Shown here piece by piece: positions 29,271 through 39,600 of a DNA stretch of 64,000 bases. The stretch's first letter is position 1; every line of letters begins with the position of its first letter. Position numbers and translations under genes: made by a program. The stretch comes from Desmonostoc muscorum LEGE 12446. GTDB taxonomy: Bacteria; Cyanobacteriota; Cyanobacteriia; Cyanobacteriales; Nostocaceae. The stretch is from NCBI RefSeq assembly GCF_015207005.2, contig NZ_JADEXS020000001.1, positions 5,218,001-5,282,000 on the forward strand, read 5' to 3'. The notes under the pieces are model-generated. The model was not told the DNA's origin, ran no database searches, and was given only the letters and a program-made list of their open reading frames with translations.

Positions 29271-30092
29271 ATGACTAATCCTACAGAATTACTGCGATCG
29301 CGTTACGGTGAAATTCCCTTCAATCCCGAAATTGAATGGAATGATTCTCTGACATCACTACTATCTCACCGTTCGATTCGTGCTTATCTATCCGATCCTT
29401 TACCAGCCGGAACTCTGGAGTTGCTAGTTGCAGCCGCCCAATCTGCATCTACTTCCTCGAATTTACAAACCTGGAGTGTGGTAGCAGTCGAAAGTCAAGA
29501 ACGCAAAGATGAGTTATCCAAGCTAGCGGGAAATCAAGCACACATCCGACAAGCACCTTTATTTTTGGTGTGGTTAGCAGATTTAGCACGTCTGACTTAC
29601 GTTGCTGACAGTCGCGGTATATCTCATGATGGTTTGGAATATTTGGAAATGTTTGTTATGGCAACGGTTGATGCCACATTGGCAGCCCAAAATGCCACAG
29701 TAGCAGCTGAGTCCCTGGGTTTGGGAACAGTATATATCGGTGGAATCCGCAACCACCCAGAAGAGGTAGCAGCAATCTTGAATTTGCCCTCCTCTGTGTA
29801 TGCTGTATTTGGCTTGTGTGTAGGCTATCCGAATCCGGAAGTGAATGCTGCAATTAAGCCACGATTACCACAATCAGCTGTGCTGCACCGGGAAACTTAT
29901 AAATTGGCAGAACAAGATGAAGCGATCGCTCATTACAATAACATTATCAAAGAGTTCTATACTGAACAACAGATGAATGTTGCTGGTGATTGGTCAGAAC
30001 ACTCATCCGGGCGGATTGCAACTGTCGAGTCATTGAGAGGACGCGATCGCTTGCGGCAAGTTCTGAATAACCTGGGCTTCAAGTTACTGTAA
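29271..30092 (+). CDS. Nitroreductase-family NAD(P)H oxidoreductase (NfsA/Frp type)
   Basis: A 273-residue FMN-dependent flavoprotein. SHRSIRAYLSDPLPAGTLEL is the FMN phosphate-binding start. SASTSSNLQTWSVVAVESQE, a stretch with VAAESLGLGTVYIGGIRNHP, and FGLCVGYPNPEVNAAIKPRL belong to the NfsA/FRP subgroup. It probably reduces flavins or nitro compounds with NADPH; the true substrate is open. It follows the SsuA-like gene after 170 bp and precedes the SDR gene by 19 bp on the same strand, so the last two form an operon. In related systems reduced flavin feeds sulfonate monooxygenases, but none is seen here. Confidence 0.9.
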   Translation: MTNPTELLRSRYGEIPFNPEIEWNDSLTSLLSHRSIRAYLSDPLPAGTLELLVAAAQSASTSSNLQTWSVVAVESQERKDELSKLAGNQAHIRQAPLFLVWLADLARLTYVADSRGISHDGLEYLEMFVMATVDATLAAQNATVAAESLGLGTVYIGGIRNHPEEVAAILNLPSSVYAVFGLCVGYPNPEVNAAIKPRLPQSAVLHRETYKLAEQDEAIAHYNNIIKEFYTEQQMNVAGDWSEHSSGRIATVESLRGRDRLRQVLNNLGFKLL

Positions 30093-30110
30093 ACAAGAAA
30101 CATCAAAATT

Positions 30111-30899
30111 ATGGATTTGCAACTCCGTGGCAAAGTCGCCTTAGTAACAGCTGCTAGTAAAGGTTTGGGCAAAGCTACAGCAAGGCAATTTGCCCGTGAG
30201 GGTGCAAAAGTTGCCATCTGCGCCCGCAGTGAGTCAATTGACAAAGCTGCTGCGGAAATTACCAGTGAAACAGATACAGAAGTGCTATCTCTGCGTGCAG
30301 ATGTTACCAATCAACAAGATATTGAACGGGTAATTAATGCCACAGTGGAGAAGTTTGGCGGGTTGGATATCCTTGTTACCAACGCCGGAGGACCACCCGC
30401 TGGCACTTTTGATGATATTGATTTGGCAACTTGGGAAACTTCGCTTAACTTGACTTTGCTGAGTGTAGTCCGTTTGGTGAAGTACGCCTTACCTCACTTG
30501 CGCCAATCTACCACACCAGCGATTCTAACCATCACTTCAACCTCAACCAAACAACCAGTCCAAAACCTTGTATTGTCTAATTCCATTCGATTAGCGGTGA
30601 TTGGTTTAACTAAAACTCTTAGTCAAGAATTGGGTAGCGATCAAATTCGCGTTAATAGCATTTTACCGGGTTGGACATATACAGAACGAGTAGAAGAATT
30701 AATCAACGCACAGATGACTAAAAGTGGCGAAACAAAAGAAGCAGAAATTGCCAAAATCAATGGGAAAATTCCTTTAGGTCGCATGGGGACACCAGAAGAG
30801 TTTGCCAATGTTGCGGTATTTTTGAGTTCGCCAGCAGCCTCATTTGTGAATGGAGTCATGTTGCAAGTAGATGGCGGAATTATTCAAGGAACATTTTGA
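30111..30899 (+). CDS. Short-chain dehydrogenase/reductase with atypical active site
   Basis: A 262-residue SDR with an intact Rossmann nucleotide motif (VTAASKGLGKA, residues 12-22), NAGG at 91-94 and the C-terminal family sequence GRMGTPEEFANVAVFLSSPA. The catalytic YxxxK is replaced by SNSIR (Ser156, Arg160), although the surrounding LTITSTST and GLTKTLSQELG align well. The protein may therefore not be a classical dehydrogenase. It forms an operon with the nitroreductase. Its last 60 bp overlap the 3' end of the convergent GNAT gene. Confidence 0.88.
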   Translation: MDLQLRGKVALVTAASKGLGKATARQFAREGAKVAICARSESIDKAAAEITSETDTEVLSLRADVTNQQDIERVINATVEKFGGLDILVTNAGGPPAGTFDDIDLATWETSLNLTLLSVVRLVKYALPHLRQSTTPAILTITSTSTKQPVQNLVLSNSIRLAVIGLTKTLSQELGSDQIRVNSILPGWTYTERVEELINAQMTKSGETKEAEIAKINGKIPLGRMGTPEEFANVAVFLSSPAASFVNGVMLQVDGGIIQGTF

Positions 30900-31391
30900 C
30901 GTGTTGTCGAAATATTGAATTATTCCTTGGCGATCGCGATCGTTGATTACCATTTCTGTAAATTTCCCTGTTGTGTACTCTGCAATCACACTGCGCCAAA
31001 ATTTTTGAGCGACTGTATTTGTGGTAATTTGATAAATCTCCCACTTGCCACAAAATCGGTCGAAGACTTGAGAAGCAACCAATTTACCAATTCCTTGTTG
31101 CCTATATTTCCGTAAGATAAAAAACTCTGCAATAGAATATTGACTGTCTGGAATGTATGTGAACTGATTCACTAAAACAAATCCAGCAAGCTTTTTGCCT
31201 ACTCGCACAATGAACGGGTAGCGATCGCCTTCAATCCAGTAATAATCAAGATAAGGGTATCCAAAGTAACCATGATCATTGAGGTCTTGATCTTCAAACT
31301 CTGAAAAGTCATACTGATAAAGCTCCATCATCCGTTGGATGAGTGGTTTCTCATCGATTGAAGCAGATAACACCTCTAGATACATAATCAA
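30840..31391 (-). CDS. GNAT-family N-acetyltransferase
   Basis: A 183-residue acetyltransferase. YSIAEFFILRKYRQQGIGKL is the acetyl-CoA binding motif A (QQGIGK), preceded by IVRVGKKLAGFVLVNQFTYI and followed by WEIYQITTNTVAQKFWRSVI. GNAT proteins move an acetyl group to an amine; the acceptor is unknown. The last 25-30 residues (KCSLNNSAIYLQHDSIHK) are polar, unlike the family, and are read through the 3' end of the SDR gene, so the original stop has probably been lost. The ATG at 31391 or 31385 starts the protein. Confidence 0.82.
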   Translation of the reverse strand: MIMYLEVLSASIDEKPLIQRMMELYQYDFSEFEDQDLNDHGYFGYPYLDYYWIEGDRYPFIVRVGKKLAGFVLVNQFTYIPDSQYSIAEFFILRKYRQQGIGKLVASQVFDRFCGKWEIYQITTNTVAQKFWRSVIAEYTTGKFTEMVINDRDRQGIIQYFDNTSKCSLNNSAIYLQHDSIHK

Positions 31392-31818
31392 TCGAGCAAA
31401 AACAATATTTCTTAATCATATTCAGGAGTCACTGCACAAGCGTTTACAGAGTTCTCTTGCCGTCAGGATATGATCTCAAAGACTCTATCTGCGATAATAA
31501 GCAACGTCTCTCTACAAGGATTTTGATATCATGCACAATCGTTTTCATATATGAAATCAGCAACACCCAAAATTTTATCTGAATGTTTTGGCATAATTTT
31601 ACACCTGTGCATAACTGTGCATTTATCCTGGATTTCACACAATCGAAAACAGCGATATTAGAATCAAGTCAAATATTCATAACAGTAATTCGTTCGCTAT
31701 CATCAAGTTTGATTATAAATTTTCCCAGACAAAATATCAACTTATCTTGTATTTTTGATTTAAAATGTGTATATTACATTCCACTCAGAAACACAATAAC
31801 ATAAAAGAGAGCATCCCG
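31392..31818. other. Intergenic region upstream of the DAHP synthase gene
   Basis: About 430 bp of AT-rich DNA between divergent genes. Short frames are present but none is convincing. No operator or riboswitch was recognised. Confidence 0.55.
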
Positions 31819-32865
31819 ATGCACAACCACCAATTATTTAATGCTAACATCGAGAACGATCGCGTTCTTTTAACTCCCAATGAAATTAAATCAAGATTAC
31901 CATTAACTCAATTAGCAGAACAAACAGTTTTAAAGTATAGAGAGGAAATAGAAGATATTTTAGATTTTCGCGATCGCCGAAAATTCATCGTAGTTGGTCC
32001 CTGTTCAATCCACGATCCCAAAGCAGCGATCGAATATTCCCAAAGATTGAAAGTATTGGCCGAGAAAGTCCAAGATAAACTGCTACTAATTATGCGAGTT
32101 TACTTTGAAAAACCCAGAACAACCGTAGGCTGGAAAGGATTAATTAACGACCCAGACATGGATGATTCTTTTCATGTAGAAAATGGATTATTAATTGCAC
32201 GCCAGCTATTATTACAAATTACAGAATTGGGATTACCTGCTGGCACAGAAGCCCTAGACCCAATCATCCCTCAATACATTAGTGAACTGATTACATGGTC
32301 TGCCATTGGCGCACGCACCACCGAATCACAAACTCATCGGGAAATGGCAAGCGGACTTTCCATGCCTGTGGGTTTTAAAAACGGCACCGACGGCAATATT
32401 CAAGTAGCTTTGAATGCCCTACAATCAGCTAGAAACCCTCATAATTTTCTGGGAATTAATCAAAACGGACAAGTCAGCGTATTTCAAACCAAAGGTAATG
32501 CCTACGGTCATGTTATTTTAAGAGGTGGTAATCAGCCCAACTTTGATGTAGCAAGCGTCAGCGTAGTGGAAAATAAATTAAAAGAGGCAAATTTACCACC
32601 AAGAATTGTCATCGATTGTAGCCACGGCAATACAAATAAAGACTACAAATTACAAGCTGCCGTTTTGGAAAATATTATCGAGCAAATATTGGATGGTAAC
32701 ACATCAATAGTTGGCATGATGCTGGAATCGAATATATATGAAGGTAATCAGCCAATGACTGGGAAAAAAGAAGAATTAAAATATGGTGTTTCTGTAACTG
32801 ACAAATGTATTAACTGGGAAGAAACAGAGAAAATTATTTTGGCCGCCCACGAAAAACTTAAGTAA
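31819..32865 (+). CDS. 3-deoxy-7-phosphoheptulonate synthase, class I (AroF/AroG type)
   Basis: The first enzyme of the shikimate pathway, joining PEP and erythrose 4-phosphate. The 348-residue protein follows the E. coli AroF/G/H class: LTPNEIKSRLPLTQLAEQTV, FIVVGPCSIHDPKAAIEYSQ, LLIMRVYFEKPRTTVGWKGL, GARTTESQTHREMASGLSMP, GHVILRGG and VIDCSHGNTNKDY with the metal-binding Cys and His. Feedback inhibition by aromatic amino acids is expected for the class. The ATG at 31819 gives the normal N-terminus; a longer frame from 31765 is not supported. aroB lies 26 kb away. Confidence 0.95.
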   Translation: MHNHQLFNANIENDRVLLTPNEIKSRLPLTQLAEQTVLKYREEIEDILDFRDRRKFIVVGPCSIHDPKAAIEYSQRLKVLAEKVQDKLLLIMRVYFEKPRTTVGWKGLINDPDMDDSFHVENGLLIARQLLLQITELGLPAGTEALDPIIPQYISELITWSAIGARTTESQTHREMASGLSMPVGFKNGTDGNIQVALNALQSARNPHNFLGINQNGQVSVFQTKGNAYGHVILRGGNQPNFDVASVSVVENKLKEANLPPRIVIDCSHGNTNKDYKLQAAVLENIIEQILDGNTSIVGMMLESNIYEGNQPMTGKKEELKYGVSVTDKCINWEETEKIILAAHEKLK

Positions 32866-33010
32866 CTTGTTTACTAGACTGGAATCCAAATTAAGTATTC
32901 AAAAATTGTCTTCATGGGGGAGAGGAGAAAGAAAAATTTCTTCCTTACCTGCCTCATCCCCCGACGATTTTCTATTTTCTCTGCTTAGAGTGATAGAGCG
33001 TTAATCACGA

Positions 33011-35554
33011 TTAAACAACCACAAAATTGTTGTTGGTTAATGACAACCCAGCAGTAACTAAAGCAAACTGTACCTGAGCAAATGCGCCTGCACTGCCATC
33101 TTGGTCAAAGAACAATCCACCTGTAGTGGAGTTATAAATAAATCGTTCACTGCTAGTGGTTGCAGATGTTCCAAGTGTAAACTGACTAGCTAAAAGTACA
33201 CCTGCTGATAAACCGCCGCCAAAACCAGCAGCCGACACCTGAATTAGTTCATTAGTGGCGTTGAAGTCATAAATCTGATCAACACCTTCATTGAAACTAC
33301 TGAAAACAAAAGTATCAGTACCGCTTCCTCCAATTAGGCTATCATTACCTTTGCCACCTGTGAGGATATCATCGCCATTACCACCGTTGAGGATGTTCTC
33401 GCCAGAAGCGCCAGAGGCAGAGAGAATATCATCACCATTGCCTCCATCAAGTAGATTATCGCCTGATGAATCATCAATATTCAATGTATCATTACCAGCA
33501 CCACCGTTGAGCGTGTTATTGCCTGATGCGCCAATATTGCCAATGTTGTAGTCGTTCTGGAAGGCAGAGGCAGAGAGATAATCATTACCATTGCCTCCAT
33601 CAAGTAGATTATCGCCTGATGAATCTTCAATATTCAATGTGTCATTACCAGCACCACCGTTGAGCGTGTTATTGCCTGATATCTGCAAGCCAGAAGCAGA
33701 GAGATAATCATTACCATTACTTCCATCGAGTAGATTATCGCCTGATGAATAGCCAATATTCAACGTGTCATTACCAGCACTACCGTTGAGCGTGCTATTG
33801 CCTGATGTGTGCAAGCCAGAGAGAATATCATTACCATTACCTCCATCAAGTAGATTATCGCCTGATGAATAGTCAATATTCAATGTGTCATTACCAGCAC
33901 CACCGTTGAGAGTGTTATTGCCTAAGGAGGGAGAGTCATATGGGATACGGTAGTTGGCGTCAATCGTGAGAAAATCATTGCCATCACCCCCATCCAAGAG
34001 GTTATTGCCTGCTGAACCGATAGCACTCAAGTTATCATTCCCTGCACCACCGTTAAGCGTGTTATTGCCTAAGGAGCGAGAGTCGTATGTGCTCGTGCCA
34101 TAACTATTCGTGTAGCCAGAGACGGAGAGAGTATCATTGCCATCGCCCCCGGAGAGTAAGTTATCGCCGGTTGAACCGCTAGCACTCAAGTTATCATTCC
34201 CTGCACCACCGTTAAGTGTGTTATTGCCTAAGGAGGTAGAGTCCTCCTCGGAGCCGCCATAATAGTCGTCATATATTCTCAAACCGCCAGAGACAGAGAG
34301 AGTATCATTGCCATCGTCCCCAGAGAGTAAGTTATTGCCTTTTGAACCACTAGCACTCAAGGCATCATCACCTACACCACCGTTGAGCGTGTTATTGCCA
34401 TATGAGCGAGAGTCAGAAGAGGAGTAATAGCCTTCATATGAGTACTGGCCTTCACTGCCAGAGATGGAGAGGGAATCATTACCATTACCCCCAGAGAGTA
34501 AATTATCGCCTTTTGAACCGCTAGCACTCAAGGTATCGTCACCATCGCCACCATTGAGGGTGTTATTGCCTAAGGAGACAGAGTTGAAGTAGTCGTCGAG
34601 GTAAGTTGATTGAGAATAGCCAGAGATGGAGAGGGTATCATTGCCATCGCCACCAAAAAGGAGGTTATTGCCTGTTGAGCCGCTAGCACTCAAGGTATCG
34701 TTACCAGCACCACCGTTGAGGGTATTATTTCCTTTAGATCGCAGGTCCTTGTCTTCTGTGTAGAGTAGGCGGTAGTACTGGTAGCCAGAGGCGAAGAGAG
34801 TATCATTGCCATCGCCTCCATCGAGGAGGTTATCGCCTTCTGAATTATCAGCATTGAAGTCACTCCTCGTACCAGCAACAAGAGTATCATTGCCCACACC
34901 ACCAATGAGAGTATCGTTGCCAGTACCACCCCGCAGCAAGTCGTTACCGCTTAAGCCGTTGATGATGTCGTCACCTCCCTGACCATTGATGACATCATCT
35001 GAGTTGTCAAAACCCTTGACATTGTTTGAGAGGTCGTTGAGGAAAGTGACTGTGTTTTTTCTAAAGACAGTGCTTTGGGTGGAGTTAGCATTGAAAACAT
35101 CAAAACTGTCTTGAATACTGCTTTGCTCATGAAATAGAATATTGCCTGAGTTTACAGTGGCTCCAGTAGATTTGGTGAGGTTATCTAGATTTTCCAAGGC
35201 AAAGTTTTGCAGGATGACTTTAGTTATCTCTTCAAAACTAGATCCAAGCTCATAACCTCCTATCCCTTCAAAGCCAATTTCCAAGTTTGTGCCATTCTGG
35301 GTGAGTACCAGATTTCGTGCAGTCAATCCACCAATGAATTTGATAGTATCGACTTCAGCAATGACTGCTGCTGAGGGATTTGTGCCTTTACCGACGCCAC
35401 CAAAATCAGTGATTGTATATGGCTGTCCACTTCCGTTGTAAAAGTCGTAAACAAATATATCGTTACCACCTCCACCAGTTAGGGTGTCAAACTCATAATC
35501 GTAAATAATGCCCTGTAGAGTATCGTTGCCTGCGGTTCCAATGATATTTGCCAT
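33011..35554 (-). CDS. Giant RTX-type calcium-binding repeat protein, array copy 1
   Basis: An 847-residue acidic, Gly/Asp/Asn-rich protein. The N-terminal module (about residues 1-190) runs from MANIIGTAGNDTLQG through GLTARNLVLTQNGTNLEIGF and [20 protein letters not shown] to [15 protein letters not shown] beta-roll of RTX nonapeptides (GGxGxDxLx) fills about 190-740, with cassettes such as [19 protein letters not shown]. These alternate with variable Tyr/Ser-rich inserts, e.g. YSQSTYLDDYFNSVSL. The C-terminal 105 residues ([28 protein letters not shown]) are conserved in all copies. Such proteins are usually secreted by type I systems and fold with Ca2+; no secretion genes are nearby. Last copy of the array; its own conserved terminator is missing. 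Confidence 0.93.
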   Translation of the reverse strand: MANIIGTAGNDTLQGIIYDYEFDTLTGGGGNDIFVYDFYNGSGQPYTITDFGGVGKGTNPSAAVIAEVDTIKFIGGLTARNLVLTQNGTNLEIGFEGIGGYELGSSFEEITKVILQNFALENLDNLTKSTGATVNSGNILFHEQSSIQDSFDVFNANSTQSTVFRKNTVTFLNDLSNNVKGFDNSDDVINGQGGDDIINGLSGNDLLRGGTGNDTLIGGVGNDTLVAGTRSDFNADNSEGDNLLDGGDGNDTLFASGYQYYRLLYTEDKDLRSKGNNTLNGGAGNDTLSASGSTGNNLLFGGDGNDTLSISGYSQSTYLDDYFNSVSLGNNTLNGGDGDDTLSASGSKGDNLLSGGNGNDSLSISGSEGQYSYEGYYSSSDSRSYGNNTLNGGVGDDALSASGSKGNNLLSGDDGNDTLSVSGGLRIYDDYYGGSEEDSTSLGNNTLNGGAGNDNLSASGSTGDNLLSGGDGNDTLSVSGYTNSYGTSTYDSRSLGNNTLNGGAGNDNLSAIGSAGNNLLDGGDGNDFLTIDANYRIPYDSPSLGNNTLNGGAGNDTLNIDYSSGDNLLDGGNGNDILSGLHTSGNSTLNGSAGNDTLNIGYSSGDNLLDGSNGNDYLSASGLQISGNNTLNGGAGNDTLNIEDSSGDNLLDGGNGNDYLSASAFQNDYNIGNIGASGNNTLNGGAGNDTLNIDDSSGDNLLDGGNGDDILSASGASGENILNGGNGDDILTGGKGNDSLIGGSGTDTFVFSSFNEGVDQIYDFNATNELIQVSAAGFGGGLSAGVLLASQFTLGTSATTSSERFIYNSTTGGLFFDQDGSAGAFAQVQFALVTAGLSLTNNNFVVV

Positions 35555-35564
35555 AAATTTTTCC

Positions 35565-35640
35565 TACCTGAGTCCATTTTTGGAGTAACTTCAGTTGTCA
35601 ATAATCGAGTTAGTGCTGTTTGAGGGCACAAATAAATTGC
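35565..35640 (-). promoter_or_regulatory. Conserved 5' block upstream of array copy 1
   Basis: The minus strand carries ACTCGATTATTGACAACTGA followed by AGTTACTCCAAAAATGGACT and AGGTAGGA before the ATG. The TTGACA (35597-35602) is a plausible -35 box, but no clear -10 box follows at 17 bp. The block recurs before copies 2, 3 and 6 (TTGACA at 39745, 43442 and 51557). Confidence 0.5.
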
Positions 35641-36370
35641 CAAAAGTTGAAGCTTTGGGCATACTTTTTTCAGTCTTTAGATAAAGTCGCCAATTTTTCA
35701 TTGAAGATTTCCCCTTTAACGCTCTTTTATGACTCTGGAAAGAGAATAATCCAAGCGATTAGAAATCGCGGCTACACAAACTCTCGTCCGCCTGCGCGGA
35801 CTAACGCAAAAATAGGGTTTCAAATTTTATCTGACGAGAGTAATAAAAGAGCGTTAATTGGCTTGCAAGCATAACTTATCCAAGTATTGAGGACTATCTA
35901 AGTCTTAAGCACTGTACAAGATTTAGTTGGTTTGTCAATGCATAAATCTTACTAGTTGGAAAAGAGAGAACATCTGAACATGGCATAAAATAAGAATTTT
36001 TATGCACTGGTTGTGAGCGTAGCTTGCCGCCGTAGGTATCGCCCTTGAATATCTACCTGGAAAATAGGAAACATCTAAATAACCTGACAATAAATAACTA
36101 CCGAATATTTACTTAGATGTCTATCTTTTCAGAAACATCTTTGCAGAGTCTTCATATTATTTGCCGTTAAATGTATCTAGGAGTACTGAACTTTGTGCAT
36201 TCTTTATATTTTGATAGTCAAATTATTTGCTAGATTCCCAGCAGAAGTGATGTTACGAGAGCGAAAACAAGTAGGCGATCGCTTACCCAACATCATCGGC
36301 ATTTTTCACTTCCACCGAGAGCATACTACCATATCGGCTCGAATGCGATCGCCTGGGTTTATTAAATTCA

Positions 36371-36511
36371 ACGTGAATTCGATGGCTCATATTCTAAGCT
36401 CAATCAGAAAACCTCTCCCTGGTTTTACTACGCAAAACCGTCCCTCTCCGAATCGGAGAGGGACAGACTTGAACTTTAGTTCAAGGCAGGGAGAGGTTCG
36501 TCGAACTCACG
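36371..36511. mobile_element. 141-bp MITE with 9-bp target duplication
   Basis: CGTGAATTCGA at the left and TCGAACTCACG at the right are inverted ends with one mismatch. TTAAATTCA flanks it on both sides (36362-36370 and 36512-36520). The paralogous spacer at 40381-40410 has the uninterrupted site (ATTAAATTCACTGTACTAAG), proving insertion. The core holds two smaller hairpins (CCCTCTCCGAATCGGAGAGGG and CCTCTCCCTGG with a CAGGGAGAGG partner). Confidence 0.85.
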
Positions 36512-36534
36512 TTAAATTCACTGTACTAAGCAAT

Positions 36535-36571
36535 AAAATGCGAAGCGCTATTTTCAACACCTCGCATTTTT
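36535..36571 (-). terminator. Terminator of array copy 2
   Basis: AAAATGCGAAG...CTCGCATTTTT forms a hairpin with a T-run on the minus strand, about 50 bp beyond the stop of copy 2. The same hairpin follows copies 3, 4, 5 and 6. Confidence 0.75.
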
Positions 36572-36619
36572 AAGATTTATGATCTTGGTTGCTGCTATGC
36601 GATGGAATTCTAATTAGCC

Positions 36620-39600
36620 TTAAACAACCACAATATTGTTGTTGGTTAACGAGAACCCACCAAATATTTGTGCAATTTGTACTTGACTAAAGGCAGTGCC
36701 ATTGCCATCTTGGTCAAAGTACAATGCACCACTGTATGAGTTATAAATAAATCGCTGGGTGCTAGTGGTTGCTGCTGCAGGTGGTGTAGACCCACCACCT
36801 ATACGTAGAAACTGACTAGCTAAAAGTACACCGGCTGATAAACCGCCACCAAAACCAGCAGCCGACACCTGAATTACTTCATTAGCACTGAAGTCATAAA
36901 TCTGATCACGACCTTCGGTGAAACTATTGAAAACAAAGGTATCAATCCCATCTTCCCCATAGAGCTGATCATTACCGTTTCCACCGATGAGGATATCATT
37001 GTCCCAACCACCGTTGAGGGTATCCCTGTCATTGCCACCTGTGAGGCTATCATCGCCATTGTCACCGATGAGGCTATCATCGCCATTGCCACCGATGAGG
37101 GTGCTATTATCTGAGCCGTAAGTCGTAGCTATCAGAGAGTCATTACCATCGCCCCCATCTAATAGATTATTGCCTGTTGAACTGGAAACATTCAATGTAT
37201 CGTTACCAACACCACCGTTGAGGGTGTTATTACCACCGTAGGAATAGGAATAGACAGAGAGAAAATCGTTACCATCGCCCCCATCTAATAGATTATTGCC
37301 TGTTGAAGCGGAAATATTCAATGTATCATTACCAACACCACCGTTGAGGGTGTTATCGCCAGATACGGCACGATAAACATAATTTCCGAATTCGTCGTAA
37401 ATGTAACTCAAGGCCTGTAAAGAATCATCGCCATCGCCTCCATTGAGGAGGTTATCCCCTGTTGAAAGACTAATATCCAACAAATCTGCACCAGCCCCGC
37501 CATCTAGTGTATCGTTACCATTGGCTGAGCTGAGCGTATCATTAGCATTGCTTCCCACAAGATAATCATCGTAGTCTGTACCTGTGATATTTAATTGTTC
37601 GATACTCTTGTAGCTAAACACTGTTGTGCCTGCCGTCGTAGAAATTGCTCCAGTACCAGTAGTCGTATCGAAAATCGAAGTAATTCCTGTGGTAGCACTG
37701 GCATAATTGATAGACAAACTGTCTTTACCTGCTCCCCCATCTACTGTTTGAGTCACTGATGTAGATAAGGAGTAGAAATTTAACAAATCATCCCCATTTC
37801 CTGCATTGAGGGTGTTATTGCCAATGCCAGTACTGAGAATATCATTGCCATCGCCACCGTTGAGACTATCGTTGCCATCGCCACCATTGAGAGTATCATT
37901 GCCATCACCACCGTTGAGACTATCGTTGCCATCGCCACCCCTGAGTATGTCATTACCGCTTAAGCCATCAATAATGTCATCACCTCCCTGACCATTGATG
38001 ACATCATTTGAATTTTCAAATCCACTAACATTGTTATCGAGGTCGTTGAGGAAGGTGACTGTGTTTCTTCTAAAGACAGTGCTTTGGGTGGAGTTGGCAT
38101 TGAAGACATCAAAGCTGTCCGTGATGGTAGTTTGACCATAAAACAGGATATTGCCCAAGTCTACAGTGGCTCCAGTGGATTTGCTGAGGTTATCCAGGTT
38201 TTCCAGGGCGAAGTTTTCCAGGATGAATGCAGTATTGCCATACCCTTCAAAGCCGATTGACAAGCTTGTGCCATTCTGGGTGAGGAGCAAATTGTCGGCA
38301 GTGAAGCCACTAGAATCCTGGAATATCAGAGTATCGACTTCGGCAATGACTTCTGCTGTGGGGTTTGTTCCTTTACCTACTCCACGGAAATCGGTGATTG
38401 TATCAGTGCCAGTATTAATACCAGTGGTATCACCGAACGTGCTGTAGGCTAAGCCGTTGTAAACAAAAATATCCCGACCACCGCCACCTATGAGGCTATC
38501 ATCGCCATTGCCAGTTGTGAGGATATCATTGCCATCACCACCGTTGAGGGTATTATTACCCTCGGCGCCAGAGGCACTCAGAGTATCATTGCCATCGCCG
38601 CCATCTAGGAGGTTATTGCCTAAAGAGGTAGAGTTGAAGTAAGAGTCATAGTATTGGTAAATAAAGCCAGAGATGTCTAGAGAATCATTGCCATCGCCTC
38701 CATCTAGGAGGTTATCGCCATTTGAACCACTACCACTCAAGACATCATCACCTGCACCACCATTGAGGGTGTTATTCCCATCTGAGCGAGAGTTAGACGA
38801 TGTGTATTGCTCACTCCTTGCATACCCAGAGATGTCTAGAGAATCATTGCCATCGCCCCCATCTAGGAGGTTATCGCCGAATGAACCGCTAGCATCCAAA
38901 GTGTCATCACCTGCACCACCGTTGAGGGTATTATTCCCTAAAGAGGGATTATCGTAGCCTGGTTGGTAAGAATTGTAGGAGTATTGGCCGGACGCTCTCA
39001 GTAAATCATTGCCATCTTCTCCATTGAGCAGATTATTGCTTGAGGGGGAGTCAACATTCAACTTATCGTCACCAACACCACCGTTGAGGGTATTATTGCC
39101 CGCACCACCCCTGAGTATGTCATTGCCACTTAAGCCATTAATAATGTCATCACCTCCCTGACCATTGATGACATCATTTGAATTTTCAAAGCCACTAACA
39201 TTGTTTGAGAGGTCGTTTAGGAAGGTGACTGTATTTTTTCTAAAGACAGTGCTTTGAGTGGAGTTGGCATTGAAGACATCAAAGCTGTCGGTGATGGTAG
39301 TTTCCCCATCAAATATAATATTGCCCAAGTCTACAGTGGCTCCAGTGGATTTGCTCAGGTTATCTAGGTTTTCCAGAGCAAAGTTTTCCAGGATGAGTTT
39401 GCTACCGAGATCGCCTTGAAAGCTAATTTCCAGATTGTTGCCATTCTGGGTAAGGAGCAAATTTTCGGCAGTTAACCCAGCACCTTGGAATACCAGAGTG
39501 TCCACTTCGGCAATGACTGCTGCTGTGGGGTTTGTTCCTTTACCTATTCCACCGAAATCGGTGATCGTATTAATGTAGCCTGAGTCCTCGTTGTCAAGAA

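Larger units (their letters stand above)
35641..36619. other. Spacer between array copies 1 and 2
   Basis: About 1 kb of non-coding DNA homologous to the spacers at 39.7-40.5 and 43.4-44.2 kb. It includes GCGATCGC palindromes and the segment AACATCATCGGCATTTTTCA. A plus-strand frame (36193 on) looks shared with the next spacer, but that reflects recent duplication; it is broken in the third spacer. A MITE has inserted at 36371-36511. Confidence 0.7.

Noticed and set aside
36193..36573. A plus-strand gene conserved in two array spacers (MCILYILIVKLFA...)
   Set aside because: The similarity comes from duplication of the whole spacer. The frame is interrupted by a MITE in one copy and by a stop codon in the third, and the product has no recognisable features.
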